64,000 nucleotides of DNA from Chenopodium formosanum (Eukaryota; Streptophyta; Magnoliopsida; Caryophyllales; Amaranthaceae): the NCBI GenBank assembly GCA_024500155.1, contig CM044874.1:46226384-46290383 (forward strand), read 5' to 3'. A program made the translations under genes and the position numbers. Each line of letters opens with the position of its first letter. Position 1 is the first letter of the stretch. Of the stretch, positions 33,272 to 44,599 are shown one piece after another. Below the pieces are notes generated by a model. That model made no database searches, was not told where the DNA came from, and saw only the letters and a program-made list of their open reading frames with translations.

Positions 33272-33892
33272 CAGTGGCGATTCCAGAAATTGTTCGTTAT
33301 GGGTTCGAAGTCACTAAACACATGTACAAATATATAGTAGTAAAATCTAATACAATAGCATAATCTACAATACAAACCAAAAAAAAAAAAATATACAGGT
33401 GTGCACATGTAATAAAAGAAAACAATTTAAGAAAAATTATAATTTGAAGTCGACGATCATGGAAGTTCTTCAAACAAAAATTAAAAATTTATGGACTAAA
33501 AGTTATAAATGTTAAGAATAGATTAGAAAGAGAGGCAGGGGATGTTAGGAATGGATTCTATTAGAATGTTGTCAAACTTTAAAAGGTTAACATTGGGTTA
33601 ATAGGTGATTGGGTATAAGTATTATATATGGGTAAGCAAAAGGGGAAAAAAAAATAGAAACATTAAAAAAAATAACCAAAAAATGAAGCTTGGCAGGATT
33701 TGAACTCGCGACCTGTGAGTTAGATGAACATAGCTCCTACCGCTGCACTGCTGTAACGGATAACAAATATATTTGCGTTTTATTTTATTAACTAATTCAC
33801 TAGTATTATTAATTTTAAAACCTGATCAGTTTTTCTCCAAATCCAGTATGGGTTCAGCTGAACCCACTGAACCCATACTGGAATCGCCATTG
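33272..33892. mobile_element. Non-autonomous hAT element
   Basis: The ends are CAGTGGCGATTCCAG and CTGGAATCGCCATTG (15-bp inverted repeats, one mismatch). They are flanked by a perfect 8-bp target duplication TTTCTCGT (33264-33271 and 33893-33900). The 8-bp duplication and CAGTGGCG end are diagnostic of hAT transposons. It is 621 bp, has no transposase, and contains a tRNA-like cassette at 33692-33760. It lies about 850 bp upstream of the ligase start codon. Confidence 0.93.
33692..33760 (-). other. tRNA-like pol III promoter cassette inside the hAT element
   Basis: On the minus strand, GTGCAGCGGTAGGAGC resembles an A box with the D arm, and GGTCGCGAGTTCAAATCC, about 30 bases later, fits the B box (GGTTCRANNCC) and T arm. 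I see no credible full tRNA cloverleaf or anticodon arm, so I do not call a tRNA gene. Confidence 0.5.
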
Positions 33893-33900
33893 TTTCTCGT

Positions 33901-34419
33901 GTACTTGTTTCTAACCCACCTCATATCTTTAGCGTATCATTTGTGTTGGGCTTTTAGACTTGTTAACTCTTACATTTCGTGAGTCCATGAGTGTGATACG
34001 AAGTATAAATAATTAAACTAAACACTAACAAAAACAAAAACAAAAACAAAAACACAAACTAAATCAATTCATCACATTAAATCGACCAAAGTCCATCTAA
34101 ATCATCATCTCTACGACTCTACCACCACCACTCTCTATCAATCCTCGTATAACAGCAAACTATTCTATCATAAACACAAAGAAAATTGACAATGATGGGA
34201 TGAAATAGGCAAGTAGCCAATTTCCAACTTATCATTCCAGGTAATTCCCAACACCAAAAAACTGTTCACTCCACCCAAAAAGGTAAAAAGACAAATACCC
34301 ATTTCATAAAAGTGTTTTCTTCCCCAAAATCATCAAACCAAATTCCAATAATATATCATCATACTCCATTTAAAGCAACCCCACTTCACCACCATTACCA
34401 AGTTTACAGCCAACATTTA

Positions 34420-34467
<48 letters not shown>

Positions 34468-34745
34468 CATCATAAATTTATTCAAAAAAAAAATAAAAAT
34501 ATTATCATAAATATTAATATAAATTCTAATAAAATATAAAAATGGCGATTATTCCCTCCACTTCTTCTCTCTTTTCTTCTTGTCCGATCACTCTTTGTTA
34601 GAGTGCTACTACTCTCTTCTTGAAACCCCACAATTTTATTCTTTTCCTCTACTGATAATTCTCCCTAATAATTCCCCAATATTTAGGTTTTTTTTTTTTC
34701 TTTTAATTTCCACAATTTCGCGAAATAAAATTCAACAACTTAATC
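33901..34745 (+). promoter_or_regulatory. Upstream region and leader of the LOG2-like gene
   Basis: The non-coding stretch between the hAT element and the start codon. It includes a TATA-like GTATAAATAA near 34003, an (ATT)n microsatellite (34421-34467) and a pyrimidine-rich leader (CCACTTCTTCTCTCTTTTC, about 34557-34577) of the kind seen in plant 5' UTRs. The transcription start is not determined. Confidence 0.45.
34421..34467. repeat. (ATT)n microsatellite
   Basis: About fifteen ATT units, 280 bp upstream of the ligase start codon. The poly-Tyr ORF across it is spurious. Confidence 0.95.
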
Positions 34746-37700
34746 ATGGGTAACGTCGGAAGCAGCGGCCAAAACGGTGGAAATCGACGGCGTCAAAATA
34801 GCCGTCGAAACCACCCACAACCCCCACCACCGCCACCGCCACCTCAACCACCGCAACCGGAGATCACCGGTAATCGGTACGTTTTCGCAGCGGCAACACC
34901 GTTTCCTTCAACGGGCTATTACCAGTATCATCCACCGGCTCCCGGATATTATCCACCTCCACCACCACCACCCCTTTCTTCGGCGATGCCGATGCCGATG
35001 CCAGCACCGTATGATCACCACCATCAGGGCCACCATCATGCTAATTGGACTGCTGGGAGGTACCATTATGGACCCATGATCCCGCCGCCGGCTACGCCGT
35101 ATATTGAACACCAAAAGGCAGTTACTATTAGGAATGATGTGAATTTGAAGAAGGAGAGTTTGAGGGTTGAGCGTGATTCTGAGAATCCTGGCAAATTTCT
35201 TGTTGCCTTCACTATTGATGCTACTGTTGCTGGGAGGTATAATATTTTTTCTGGGGTTTTGTTTTAATTAATCTTTCTTCTGATTCTTGATTGGTGTTGG
35301 TGTTGGCGTTGGTTTTGATTATGATATGAATTATATTATTTATGTTTAGTTTATGTTTATGTTTTGTTATGAAATTGTGTTGATGATTATTATATGAATT
35401 ATATTATGTTTAGTTTAATGTTTTGTTATGAAGATGTGTTGATGATTGTTAGTTTGTTATTATAATTTATTTTACTTGAACTTGGATGCTAGGTTATTTT
35501 GTGAATATCTTCATGATTATACTCGTTTTAGCAATATGAAGTGTATTGGTATTCATGCTCGTGTCGGTGTGTTGAGACGTGAATTGAAGAGTAACATAAG
35601 TTATGTACTTATTATGTTTCATTTTTTGATTTGTATGCTGTTTTACCATAATTAATTAATTAATTACTGCGTGTTCTTTGAACATTTCTAATTTTGATTT
35701 GATCTGATTTATACAGTGTTAATGCTCCCCCAGTTTTCAGTTGTGCAAAACCTTATGTTATGCATTTTTGTAGAGTGATTGTTAGTTGGTTGTCCTACTT
35801 GTAATTAGGTAAACAAATTCTCTATATGAGCTATATGGTGAAGCCTTTTGAATGTTTTTGTGAGTTGATAAGTTTGGTTGGCAACTTTAGTGATTTGTTA
35901 TTCGGCATTTGCTGGTGATAATATAGGTGCGTGATCTCCATGATGCGAAGGTAAATTAGAGGAAGAGATTGAAACTAGGTCTATCCATTAGCTCTAGTTA
36001 ATTTATCTAGAGGGATTTGAGAAGTATGTCCTACCCTTCATTTTTTTTTTTCGAAATTGAAAATTTGACCCTTAAAGCCAGTCGGAATAGAACTGCTCAG
36101 TTGAGCTTTATGGATTCTCAGCATGCACAACTATCAGATCCATTACTGTGATTAGAGGAGCAAAAATGTCATTATGTGTGTGAAGCATTCCTGTTATTTT
36201 ATAGGAGGAATCCTCTTCAACTAGTAGCATTTAATCATCGTTGCTACAATTCATTTAAGCTTTTCTCTCGTATAGCCTGAATGTGCTATTAGTTTCTTTG
36301 CAGTTTGGAATTTAAAGTCTTTGTAATTGTGATATTTCTAAAATATTCGAGTAGGCTGTAAGACTTGCTTGCATCTGTAAATAAATCTGGAGTTAAAGTT
36401 ATGGTGATTCATGATATTACACTACATTTTTTTTTCCCGAGAGAATAGTTTAACAATATACGAGTATTTAACAATGCATAGATGCTTCGTATTTTTCTGG
36501 AATGATAATTCCATGTTTCTGTGATCTTTTTTTTGACACAATGTGTTTCTGTTATCTTGTGTGCCTATTCCTTCAATTTTCATATAGTGATTTGTCCAGT
36601 CTTTCTGTGCAAGTGCTCTTTTTCCTATGTAACTATTGGTTGTTATCATAGTTTTCCCTGACATAAGGTTATCATTCTATTTGTTACCGCTATTAATGTA
36701 ATTGCTGTCATTATCATTCGTTTGTACGTTTTTCCTAACCTTTTTCCAAAATATAAGTTACTTACATTTAATATTTTGAGTCCCTTCTGGGACCCAAAAT
36801 GTGGAAAAATTACTCTCTTGAACCTTTTAGAAGTGGCCTTTCAACAGCTTTTGGATTGTTGAATTAAGGTAGGGTTAAGGCTGGAGTACATTAAAACCTC
36901 CTTTGACCCTGTTTTTTAAGACTTGTACTGGGCAGTTGTGGCTATATTACATATACCTCTTCAGTCTTCACAGTTAGTGGAAGTCATATTGTTCATACAT
37001 TTCGTAGCTTCGCTTATAAAAAAAACTGTTGTTCTGCTTGCAGCATATTGATTTGCACACTCTATCGGTCAATCCTCACCCTTTTCAAGATTGACCAGAA
37101 AAACTCTTCAGCTTTGTTGTTGAAGCTCATTAACTAATGTAGTCACTCTAAGCTAAGGCCAGCTGCTTCTCTTATTTATGAGCTATGGTGTCCGAGGTTT
37201 TCCCAAAATTTCCTGTATAGGAGATTCCAAATAATTGGGCTAATTTGTGGTAGTGCTTTTCTCAGTTACTTTGTTTGGACACCTTGGCCTCTCTTTGTAC
37301 TTTGTTCTGACATTTAAAAAAAAAAGTTCCACCCCCCCCCCCCCCTCCCTAAAAAAAAAATCCTAAGTTTTTTATATTTCAGTAGTCTGTTTGATAGTAG
37401 GTAGGCTCAAGACGAGTTTTATCTATTGTACGCTAAAATTTTATGGGGGCATTTGGTTTGGAAAATGGAAACAGAGTGGAAAGGAAACAAATATGAAAGG
37501 GGGGGGGGGGGGGAAATCATTTAACTATTATCTTTTCACTTGTTTGGTTTAATCATAGAAAGAGTATTTGTTAAAAGGAGGGTAAGGGTATTTGATACCC
37601 CAAGTTTTTGAGAGGTAACAAATGAGGGGTAACTATTACCCTGAGGTAATGGTAGTTGTTACCATGCCTTCTAACCAAACACACGCTAATGGTATCGATT

Positions 37701-39776
37701 TAATTGAATCCGTTTCCAATCTAAAAAATACCCTAATTAAACGCCCCCTAAATATAAACATCTCACATCTGCAATATCCCCATGAAAAGCCCAGTAAATA
37801 ATGTAGAACAGAGTGCAAAAGGCTAAAGAATTAATACTTTGTATATTATATATTGGAAGGCCCTTATATTAAGACCAAATGAACAGTGTGTACTTGTTAT
37901 ACCCTCTATTAAAAGCTGCTGAGAGAGAAGCGGGGTGAGGTGGGGCTGTTGGGTATCTTATTTTATTTATTAACTTTTTCTTTGAGAGGTAAACTTATAA
38001 TGTTGCAATTTCTTGATTGGTGTCTTGGTGATATAAATGGAGAAATTTGAATAAGACATACTAACATGGTCCAGGCAATGGCCTGAGAAAAGTAGTTCAT
38101 TTTTATTACTTTTGTATTAGTGATGTCATCTGTATAATGGTTGGGCTTAAAATTCCATGTATGAGAGTTGCAAGGAATTTGACTGACTTTTAAGGCATTG
38201 TGTGCTTTGGGCTGGGATGGAATGGTCCCAGAAATTTAATCTAGATGCCACTTTATTACCTCCTTTGTGACAGTTTTGATGGTATTGGTGATGGGTAATT
38301 AATGATGAAGGCAGAATAGATTTGTCATTTCAGAAGAGAATTTGACTAACCACTATGAAATCTTAGTTTTTACTAATAGTTCCTTTAAGGTTGCAAGTTT
38401 ATTTAGATATGTTTTGATTTTTCTGCTTGATGTGCTCTCGTTAAAGAATGGTGTTACCAGACAAATAAATTCTGCTCTGAAAACCTGTTACAGATTTTCC
38501 ATTAACATAAAAACTCTTAATGTGCATATCTTTTCCTCTAGAAATAGGCAACATTATTTCTTCCTGTATTCTGTCAATTAAAACAGGCACCACATTCTTA
38601 ATAGTCTCCAAAAAGCTTTAAGAGTAGAAGTGTACTATATCTAAAATTAGTATTTCTAGTTAAACCTGCCCTTATTCTACTCTTCTGTGTACTGTCTTTG
38701 CTTTAGTTGATGATTTTAGTCTTGGTGGAAACTCAAATAATTAAGGTGGAACAGAAATTTGACCGTCACATATCATTATTCTTTAATCTGTTCCTCAAGG
38801 ATTTTAGCCTTTATGAACTGACAATGTTCCCTTTTTGTGGTTTCTGGAAACAGCATAACTATAATATTCTTTGCAAAGGAAGGTGAAAATTGCAGGCTGA
38901 CACCAACGAAAGAAAGCATTCTCCCTCCAGTGATTGTACACTTTGAGCAAGGCTTAGGCCAAAACTTCATACAGCCTTCTGGAACTGGGATTGCCTTTTC
39001 TATGTTTGAGGAGGCTGAATTACTCCAGGATGTAGATGTATATCCTTTAGCGATAAAGGCGGATGCATGCCCAGCTAATCTAACAGATGCTGATGGAGAG
39101 CCTGTTTCTGGCAGCACAAACTCTCAGATAACTCAAGCAGTATTTGATAAAGACAAAGGGGAATATAAAGTGAAGGTGCTTAAGCAGATTCTGTGGGTTA
39201 ATGGGATGAGGTACGAGCTACAAGAAATTTATGGAATAGGGAACTCGGTTGAAAGTGATTTTGATGGAAATGACCCTGGAAAAGAATGTGTTATCTGCTT
39301 ATCAGAGCCTAGAGATACAACAGTTCTCCCATGCCGGCACATGGTAAATGTCTTTGCTTTCTAGTTAGTTATTAGTACCTTAGCTACACAAGACCATTGC
39401 AATGAATTTCTATTTTTTAAGGCATGCCTGCCTCAGACAGCCCGGTGGCAATCACACAATACCCTCACAAGCTTATCTTTTTTCGTATGAACTTGGTGTG
39501 GGATATTCTTGTTTTGGGTACTGGATTGAGCCAGGGATGTCAATATGCCGTGTGCTTGCCTTCAAATACCACAATTGATCGCATATAAATTATAGTACTT
39601 TTATTTGTCGGCCTTTGGGTACTGAAGTTTGCACCGTTTTCCTTTTGCAGTGTATGTGTAGTGGATGCGCAAAAGTTTTGAGGTTTCAGACTAACCGTTG
39701 CCCCATATGCCGGCAACCAGTTGAGAGGCTTCTGGAGATCAAAGTCAATAATGGGAATGAAGAAGAAAGCAACTGA
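34746..39776 (+). CDS. LOG2-like: LOG2/LUL-type RING E3 ubiquitin ligase, three exons
   Basis: Exons 34746-35236, 38854-39343 and 39651-39776 join in frame to 368 aa; all junctions are GT-AG. The start MGNVGSSG has a likely N-myristoylation Gly, as in Arabidopsis LOG2. A basic, Pro/His-rich low-complexity region (to about residue 115) precedes the conserved block YIEHQKAVTIRNDVNLKKES. The DAR2-like region follows (VAFTIDATVAGR joined to SITIIFFAKE, KQILWVNGMRYELQEIYGIG). A C3HC4 RING ends the protein: CVICLSEPRDTTVLPCRHM in exon 2, then CMCSGCAKVLRFQTNRCPIC in exon 3. All zinc ligands are present. LOG2 in Arabidopsis ubiquitinates targets at membranes with GDU1 and affects amino acid export. 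It is related to animal MGRN1. The gene looks intact; the first intron is 3.6 kb and holds a MITE. Paralogue identity (LOG2 or LUL1-4) is unresolved. Confidence 0.95.
35237..38853 (+). other. First intron of the LOG2-like gene
   Basis: A 3617-bp phase-2 intron (GTATAATA to GGAAACAG). It is T-rich, contains the MITE at 37445, poly-C (about 37332-37346) and poly-G (about 37500-37513) runs, and no nested gene that I can recognise. Confidence 0.85.
37445..37748. mobile_element. Tourist-like MITE in the first intron
   Basis: The ends GGGGGCATTTGGTTT and, on the complement, GGGGGCGTTTAATTA form imperfect inverted repeats around about 304 bp, with T/A-rich flanks (TTAT, TAAA). The GGGGCRTTTGGTTT style recalls Tourist/Harbinger ends. 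The 3-bp target duplication is not clean. An internal inverted pair (GGGGTAACTATTACCC-like) adds secondary structure. Confidence 0.55.
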
Positions 39777-40456
39777 GTTGCTCAATGGTTATTGGCTTCT
39801 TCAGATTGGTTGCTGCCAAAATTTCCCTTTTTTTTTAAAAATTTTATTTTTACGATTTCTATATATTTTAGTTGTAGAGCTCTTATTTGCTCTATTATCC
39901 TGAAAAAAAAGTGATGTAACAAAAATCCTTGTATAAAGGAATGAACAAGAATTTGACACTAAAAATATTTCCACACATAAGTTGATGGGGTTAATTGTAA
40001 GTAATATAGTAAAGTTTGAATAACATATTGGTGATTACTATATTTATCTTGTTAACTTAATTCCTTTGATGAAATGTTCAAACTTGTCCAGTGGGTTGAA
40101 CTTACTTTTACTAGCCTTACTAATGTGGCTCGAACTTTTCTAATGTGACCTGACTTTGTCTAATTAAAAATTTGTTTAAGCAAGTTAATTATTACTCCGT
40201 TTATATAGCGTCTCAAAAGACTGCTTGGGCGCTAAATGGCCATCCCACATCAACCTGCAACAGCACAAACAATGGAATCTCAATCATTTATAGACTGCAG
40301 ATACACATTACGTCATTACATAATGATGGTCAACACAATGGTTAAACTACATCATACAAAGTTTACCACACAACATCGCCTCAATATACTAAGAGTTCGG
40401 AGGCATTTTATTAAATGCTGAAATAAGAACACGAGCTTACTGGAACTTTTGATAAT
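39777..40456. other. Convergent 3' region between two genes
   Basis: The two host genes end tail to tail 680 bp apart. The 3' UTRs probably lie here; poly-A-like words such as AATAAA variants are common, but I cannot fix an end site. No other gene is visible. Confidence 0.6.
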
Positions 40457-41890
40457 TTAACAGCCCCACCATTGATGGGCAAACACACCAATGCTCCTCA
40501 GGCTCTTAAAGAGATTGGTGTGGCTTTCACCAATACCAGCACCATTGTCATAATCTGCATTGGAGAACTGCAGAAACAGTTCGTCAACATAGCAAATGAT
40601 GCCACTTTCAAACAGTTCGGATAGAAATTTCATTTCAGCCTTTCCCATATTCATCTTCAAGACCACGAAATCAGCAAGTTCTACAGTTTCCTTGAACCAA
40701 ACAAGGAAATCGAAATCTTCATCATCTACGAGTGGCTCACCATCATTCAAAGAGTTCGATTTATCTTTGATAACACTTCCACCCAACGCTGGGTGATAGA
40801 TGAAGGTAACACCGGGGCATTTCACATGGGAAGACATAACCAAGGCATCATGATCGACAATGTAAACACTAAAAGCTTTTGAATCGATAGGGTATGATGG
40901 CAAGAACCAATTGCTATTGCTAAAATTCGCAGCTTCCTTTGCACCCATATCGACATAAACCATTTTACCCTTCGGGGGTACACCGACCAAGTTAGGTAGA
41001 TACTCAATTCTCTTATCATCTGCCTTGGGCTTCTTGTCAATTACAGGTTCTATTTTGTTCATGAGAGGTTTGTTGCGCTTGATAGAAGGACAGTTTGTTG
41101 GCAGGTGATACTGCTCAAAAGAACCTAACTTGTTACCTCTCTTCTTAAAAGCAACCAATGTAAAGCTGCCCAAGCTCACAACATCAATCACACTGGATCT
41201 TTTGAGAAACGACGACACTGTAGTTGCTGACCTAATCAAACTATCGTGATTGGAACCATCACTATCCACTGTAATAGCAGCAATCCCACCGGATTTGAGA
41301 ATGCGTTCAACTTCGCTCACAAGGACAGCAGGAACAGAGACCTTACTAAGGTCATTCGCAATGACAAAATCAAATGAATTGTCATCGAAATCAAGCTCAC
41401 AAACAACTTGCTTTTGCTTAAGCATGAAAAAAGGGTGCCTCCGAATCTCCTCAACATTCAAAAACCCGATTTCACGCAATGCAGAGACAGCCGATGCTGT
41501 CCCCTGCCCAATACAAAGAGCTTTTGATCCATAATTCAGCAAATTCTTACCCATAAGCTCCCTAACCACATCAATAGTCAAATTTACATTATTTTGACAC
41601 ATTTCAGATCTCAGATGTGGCAATGCGAATGGAGCAATGGGTTTAAATACCCGGCCGACAATCGAATTCAGGCCGAAATAACCCAATTCAGTGCTACATC
41701 CATCAGTGTTCAAATACATGGGTTTTGCAGGATCAAAATCAATCACAAGTTGCAAAAGGGGCAACATGGAAATGACAAGAGCAAACATTAAAGTTCGGAT
41801 CGCCAATCGTCTGGCTAATGACCCATGAAGTGCTTGCCATTTCACAGCCTTCAAACCCCCGAAATTATGCACCCCACCCATATTTATCAT
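40457..41890 (-). CDS. Membrane-anchored SAM-methyltransferase-like protein (At5g01710 family)
   Basis: A single-exon frame of 477 aa. I chose the ATG at 41890 (MINMGGVHNFGG), which leads into a conserved N-terminus. The frame stays open upstream to a TTG at 41914, but no ATG is used there. A basic stretch (LARRLAIR) and a hydrophobic segment (about residues 33-50) predict a type II membrane anchor, probably in the Golgi or ER. A Rossmann-type methyltransferase region follows: NVNLTIDVVRELMGK, KALCIGQGTASAVSALREIG (motif I-like), then LDFDDNSFDFVIANDLSKV and VERILKSGGIAAITVDSDG. A second conserved half (KMVYVDMGAKEAANFS, FDFLVWFKETVELADFVVLK) ends in VFAHQWWGC. This matches the plant family of At5g01710/At3g53400. 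No substrate is known to me. The leader carries the uORF at 42200-42072. Confidence 0.88.
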   Translation of the reverse strand: MINMGGVHNFGGLKAVKWQALHGSLARRLAIRTLMFALVISMLPLLQLVIDFDPAKPMYLNTDGCSTELGYFGLNSIVGRVFKPIAPFALPHLRSEMCQNNVNLTIDVVRELMGKNLLNYGSKALCIGQGTASAVSALREIGFLNVEEIRRHPFFMLKQKQVVCELDFDDNSFDFVIANDLSKVSVPAVLVSEVERILKSGGIAAITVDSDGSNHDSLIRSATTVSSFLKRSSVIDVVSLGSFTLVAFKKRGNKLGSFEQYHLPTNCPSIKRNKPLMNKIEPVIDKKPKADDKRIEYLPNLVGVPPKGKMVYVDMGAKEAANFSNSNWFLPSYPIDSKAFSVYIVDHDALVMSSHVKCPGVTFIYHPALGGSVIKDKSNSLNDGEPLVDDEDFDFLVWFKETVELADFVVLKMNMGKAEMKFLSELFESGIICYVDELFLQFSNADYDNGAGIGESHTNLFKSLRSIGVFAHQWWGC

Positions 41891-42071
41891 CGATTTCAAC
41901 AATTCGAAGCACAAAATGGGGGAAAATTACAGCAGTTTTTTAGCAATTAAGCCTGACCCACAACTTAATGGGATCTGGGTACTAGACAAGATCAGAATCA
42001 AACTCTAATTCTTCGCAAATTCAGTGAAAATAATCAATAGAAATGCCAAAAGACGGTAAAATTGATGAAAT

Positions 42072-42200
42072 TTAACGAGTACAAAACCTGGAGGAGGTGT
42101 GATTTCCACCCACGAGGAGACCCATTGATTTTTGGTACCCTAACCAAACCCTCCTTGGAATTCTTCTAGACATTGGTTCAAACCAAGCAAAATCCATCAT
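42072..42200 (-). CDS. Conserved-peptide upstream ORF in the methyltransferase leader
   Basis: A 42-codon ORF starts at two adjacent ATGs (42200, 42197) with further in-frame ATGs at 42173 and about 42122. It ends at TAA (42074-42072), 181 bp before the main ATG. The C-terminal part reads SMGLLVGGNHTSSRFCTR. I recall that Arabidopsis members of this methyltransferase family (At3g53400, At5g03190) are annotated with conserved-peptide uORFs (CPuORF46/47), and that this ending is of that type; I cannot check the alignment here. Such peptides typically stall or attenuate ribosomes in response to a metabolite, lowering main ORF translation. An upstream in-frame TGA (42209-42207) closes the frame. 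A three-codon minimal uORF begins at 42226. Confidence 0.72.
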   Translation of the reverse strand: MMDFAWFEPMSRRIPRRVWLGYQKSMGLLVGGNHTSSRFCTR

Positions 42201-42420
42201 TGTTACTCAAAATTAAATTACCCCATTATTTTTTTGCAAGAAAAACTACATAATTTGTGTGTGTTTTTTTTGGCAATTAGATCTGGAAAAAAAAAGTGGA
42301 AGTTGCAGTGTAAGTGTGGGTTTTTGGGAAGAAGAGTGAATGTGAAGTGAGAGAGTGAGAAACAATGAATCTGGTGGTTGCTTACAATAATGTAAAAGGA
42401 GGCAATTTTTTTGACATCAT
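42201..42420 (-). promoter_or_regulatory. Distal leader and probable promoter of the methyltransferase gene
   Basis: The minus strand has a CT-rich leader (TCTCACTCTCTCACTTCAC, 42360-42342), as in many plant 5' UTRs. A good 3' splice-like site (TTTTTTTTTCCAG) lies near 42284-42296, so a 5' UTR intron is possible. I see no clear TATA box. Confidence 0.35.
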
Positions 42421-42660
42421 TTGGGGTGGGCTATATTTTGGACGAAGGTTCCATGTGTGTGAACTGATTATTAATCAGTTATCGTCAATCAATGCGTGTC
42501 AGTAATCAGTATGTGTCAATTTCAAGTACGTACTTTGCCGATTTGGCATGATTGTATGCATGATGGATTGATGGCATCTAAAGTTGCGGATGGGTGAATG
42601 GGTCGGCTGGTAAAATGGCTCAACCCGACATACAAGCCCAACTTCGCAGGAAACACATGT

Positions 42661-43122
42661 TGGTGAGTATTGGATTGTAAATGGACATCATTTTAAAATA
42701 TTCACATGACCATATAAGTAAAAGTTTTAAAATCATACCCGATCCGACCCGATTTGAAACTAAGTCGAAAAATATTCGATTTAAATTTCAACACGCATGA
42801 ACTCAATATAATTTTGGTGAGTATTGGATTGAAAATGGACATCATTTTAAAATATTCATATAACCATATGAGTAAAGGTTTTAAAACCATACCCGATCCG
42901 ACCCGATTTGAAACTAAGTCGAAAAATATTCGATTTAAATTTCAACACGCATGGACTCAATATAATTTTGGTGAGTATTGGATTGTAAATGGACATCATT
43001 TTAAAATATTCACATGACCATATGAGTAAAGGTTTTAAAACCATACCCGATCCGACCCGATTTGAAACTGAGTCGAATAATATTCGATTTAAATTCCAAC
43101 ACGCATGGACTCAATATAATTT
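42661..43122. repeat. Three 154-bp tandem repeats
   Basis: Units begin TGGTGAGTATTGGATTG at 42661, 42815 and 42969, with few differences. Each contains ACCCGATCCGACCCGATTTG. Following sequence (ACTCGACCCGACC to GAATTGACACCC, about 43145-43195) is typical of plant repeat ends, so the array may sit in an old DNA transposon. ORFs on both strands repeat the same peptide and are spurious. Confidence 0.95.
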
Positions 43123-43431
43123 AACATGATTTAACTTTAAAAATTAACTCGACCCGACCTCACCGAATCCGATTCGATCATCCGAATTGACACCCTTACT
43201 CGAGTCAATATGTGTGTTGGCTCACATATTTTTGGCTTGTTTACAAAACAATTTTGTCTTTATTGCATGGATTGGATTTTTATTAGATTACATGTGCATA
43301 ATTTATGTACATTTATTTCCTCATCCACTTTTCCCCTAACTTCTAAAAATTAGTGAAGATTTGATATAATATTATGGTTGTATGTATTATTTTGGAGGAT
43401 GAGTTATTTCTCAAAGAAAGCATATCAAGTA

Positions 43432-44058
43432 TGTTGGACTACACAATTCAAGTCAGCAGTAAAGTCAGCAAGGGTCAGCAACATAGGAGGAATTTTAAAG
43501 GGAGGAAAATTAGGCATTTGTAAATGCATAACATTGATTAAAATATTATTAAAACACATGATAGAGAGAGAAAAGAGGAGAAAGATAGGAAGAGAGAGGT
43601 TTGTAGGTGGACCCCACCTATTTTTTGGTCGGATAGTATCACGTGATGGGGGACCACATGTTGATTGTTCCACTGAAAGTTTATATGGTACCATTGAATC
43701 CTCAGTGGTACTATTTATGCATAAATTTTATACAACTGAATGCATATATAATATTATTATGTGCATATATAGTATCACTGTATATTCAGTGGTACCATTT
43801 GATCATCCAATGATACCAGAATATGCATTCGTTTGTACATATATATAATTACATAAATACTCCTTGTTATGCATCTGTAAATGCCTAACTTTCCTCCATT
43901 TCTAGTTCCTCGCAGCATAGTCAGCAAGTTCCAGCTCAGCAAATTAGTTTGTTAGAAAGTTGTTAGAGGTTGTTAGAATTCTATAACTAACTATTGTATA
44001 AATACCATACTCATGTTATTTGTATAAATACCAAACTCATCAATTCAATAATAATAAT
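43432..44058 (+). mobile_element. Truncated Copia-type LTR
   Basis: It starts TGTTGGACTACACAATTC and contains paired CAGCA-rich and GTTGTTAGA words and a TATA-like TGTATAAATACC (about 43995). These are features of short plant Copia LTRs. A MITE splits it at 43501-43897. Its 3' end is cut by the Ogre-type LTR at 44059. It has no internal domain. Confidence 0.5.
43501..43897. mobile_element. MITE with about 32-bp terminal inverted repeats
   Basis: GGAGGAAAATTAGGCATTTG at the left and its complement at the right (CTGTAAATGCCTAACTTTCC, 43874-43893) bound 397 bp. The repeats match over about 32 bp with a few changes. It lies within the truncated LTR. Flanking duplication is not clear; a 9-bp match is too weak to call a Mutator origin. 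Confidence 0.65.
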
Positions 44059-44599
44059 TATAGACACCTAAAAATGTCTCCCCGAAACCAAACTTGATAA
44101 TGAACAACCTTTCACCGCCATTATTGGTCGAGTTGAGTATTTAACCTTTGGTGTGCTTAATCCATGTTTTCATTAAATACATTTCATAAACCAATCCAAT
44201 TCATAGCTCATTTCCCTAAACCATAACTTACTTTCCACTTTTCGTGTCCACATTACAAAACCGAGAGAAAATGATTTTTTGGCCCTATAATTCTGATCCA
44301 TTTATTATTTATTTGGATAGGCATTGAAATAAGCTTTCCAACAATATATCATAAGCTCAATTCCGATTTAAAAGGAAGAAGATATGAGGAAAATACTAAA
44401 CGCGGCCCAAAACCGACACCCTTTCACTTAAACGGACATATCTTAAAATCTACAAATTATTTTGATCTGATTCCATTTGGGTTGGAAATTATACTTGATA
44501 ATCTTTCCAATGATATATTATATGCCTTATTTTGAGTTACGGATCAAAATTTATAGTAGTTTTAAAAACTTGTAAAAAACTGGAATTACCGCGCAGCAG

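Noticed and set aside
33692..33760. True tRNA gene
   Set aside because: A- and B-box words are present but no acceptor-stem pairing or anticodon arm is evident.
34312..34539. 75-codon ORF with poly-Tyr
   Set aside because: Translation of the (ATT)n microsatellite in the ligase leader.
43501..43897. Mutator-type origin with 9-bp target duplication for the MITE
   Set aside because: The flanks ATTTTAAAG and ATTTCTAGT share only five of nine bases.
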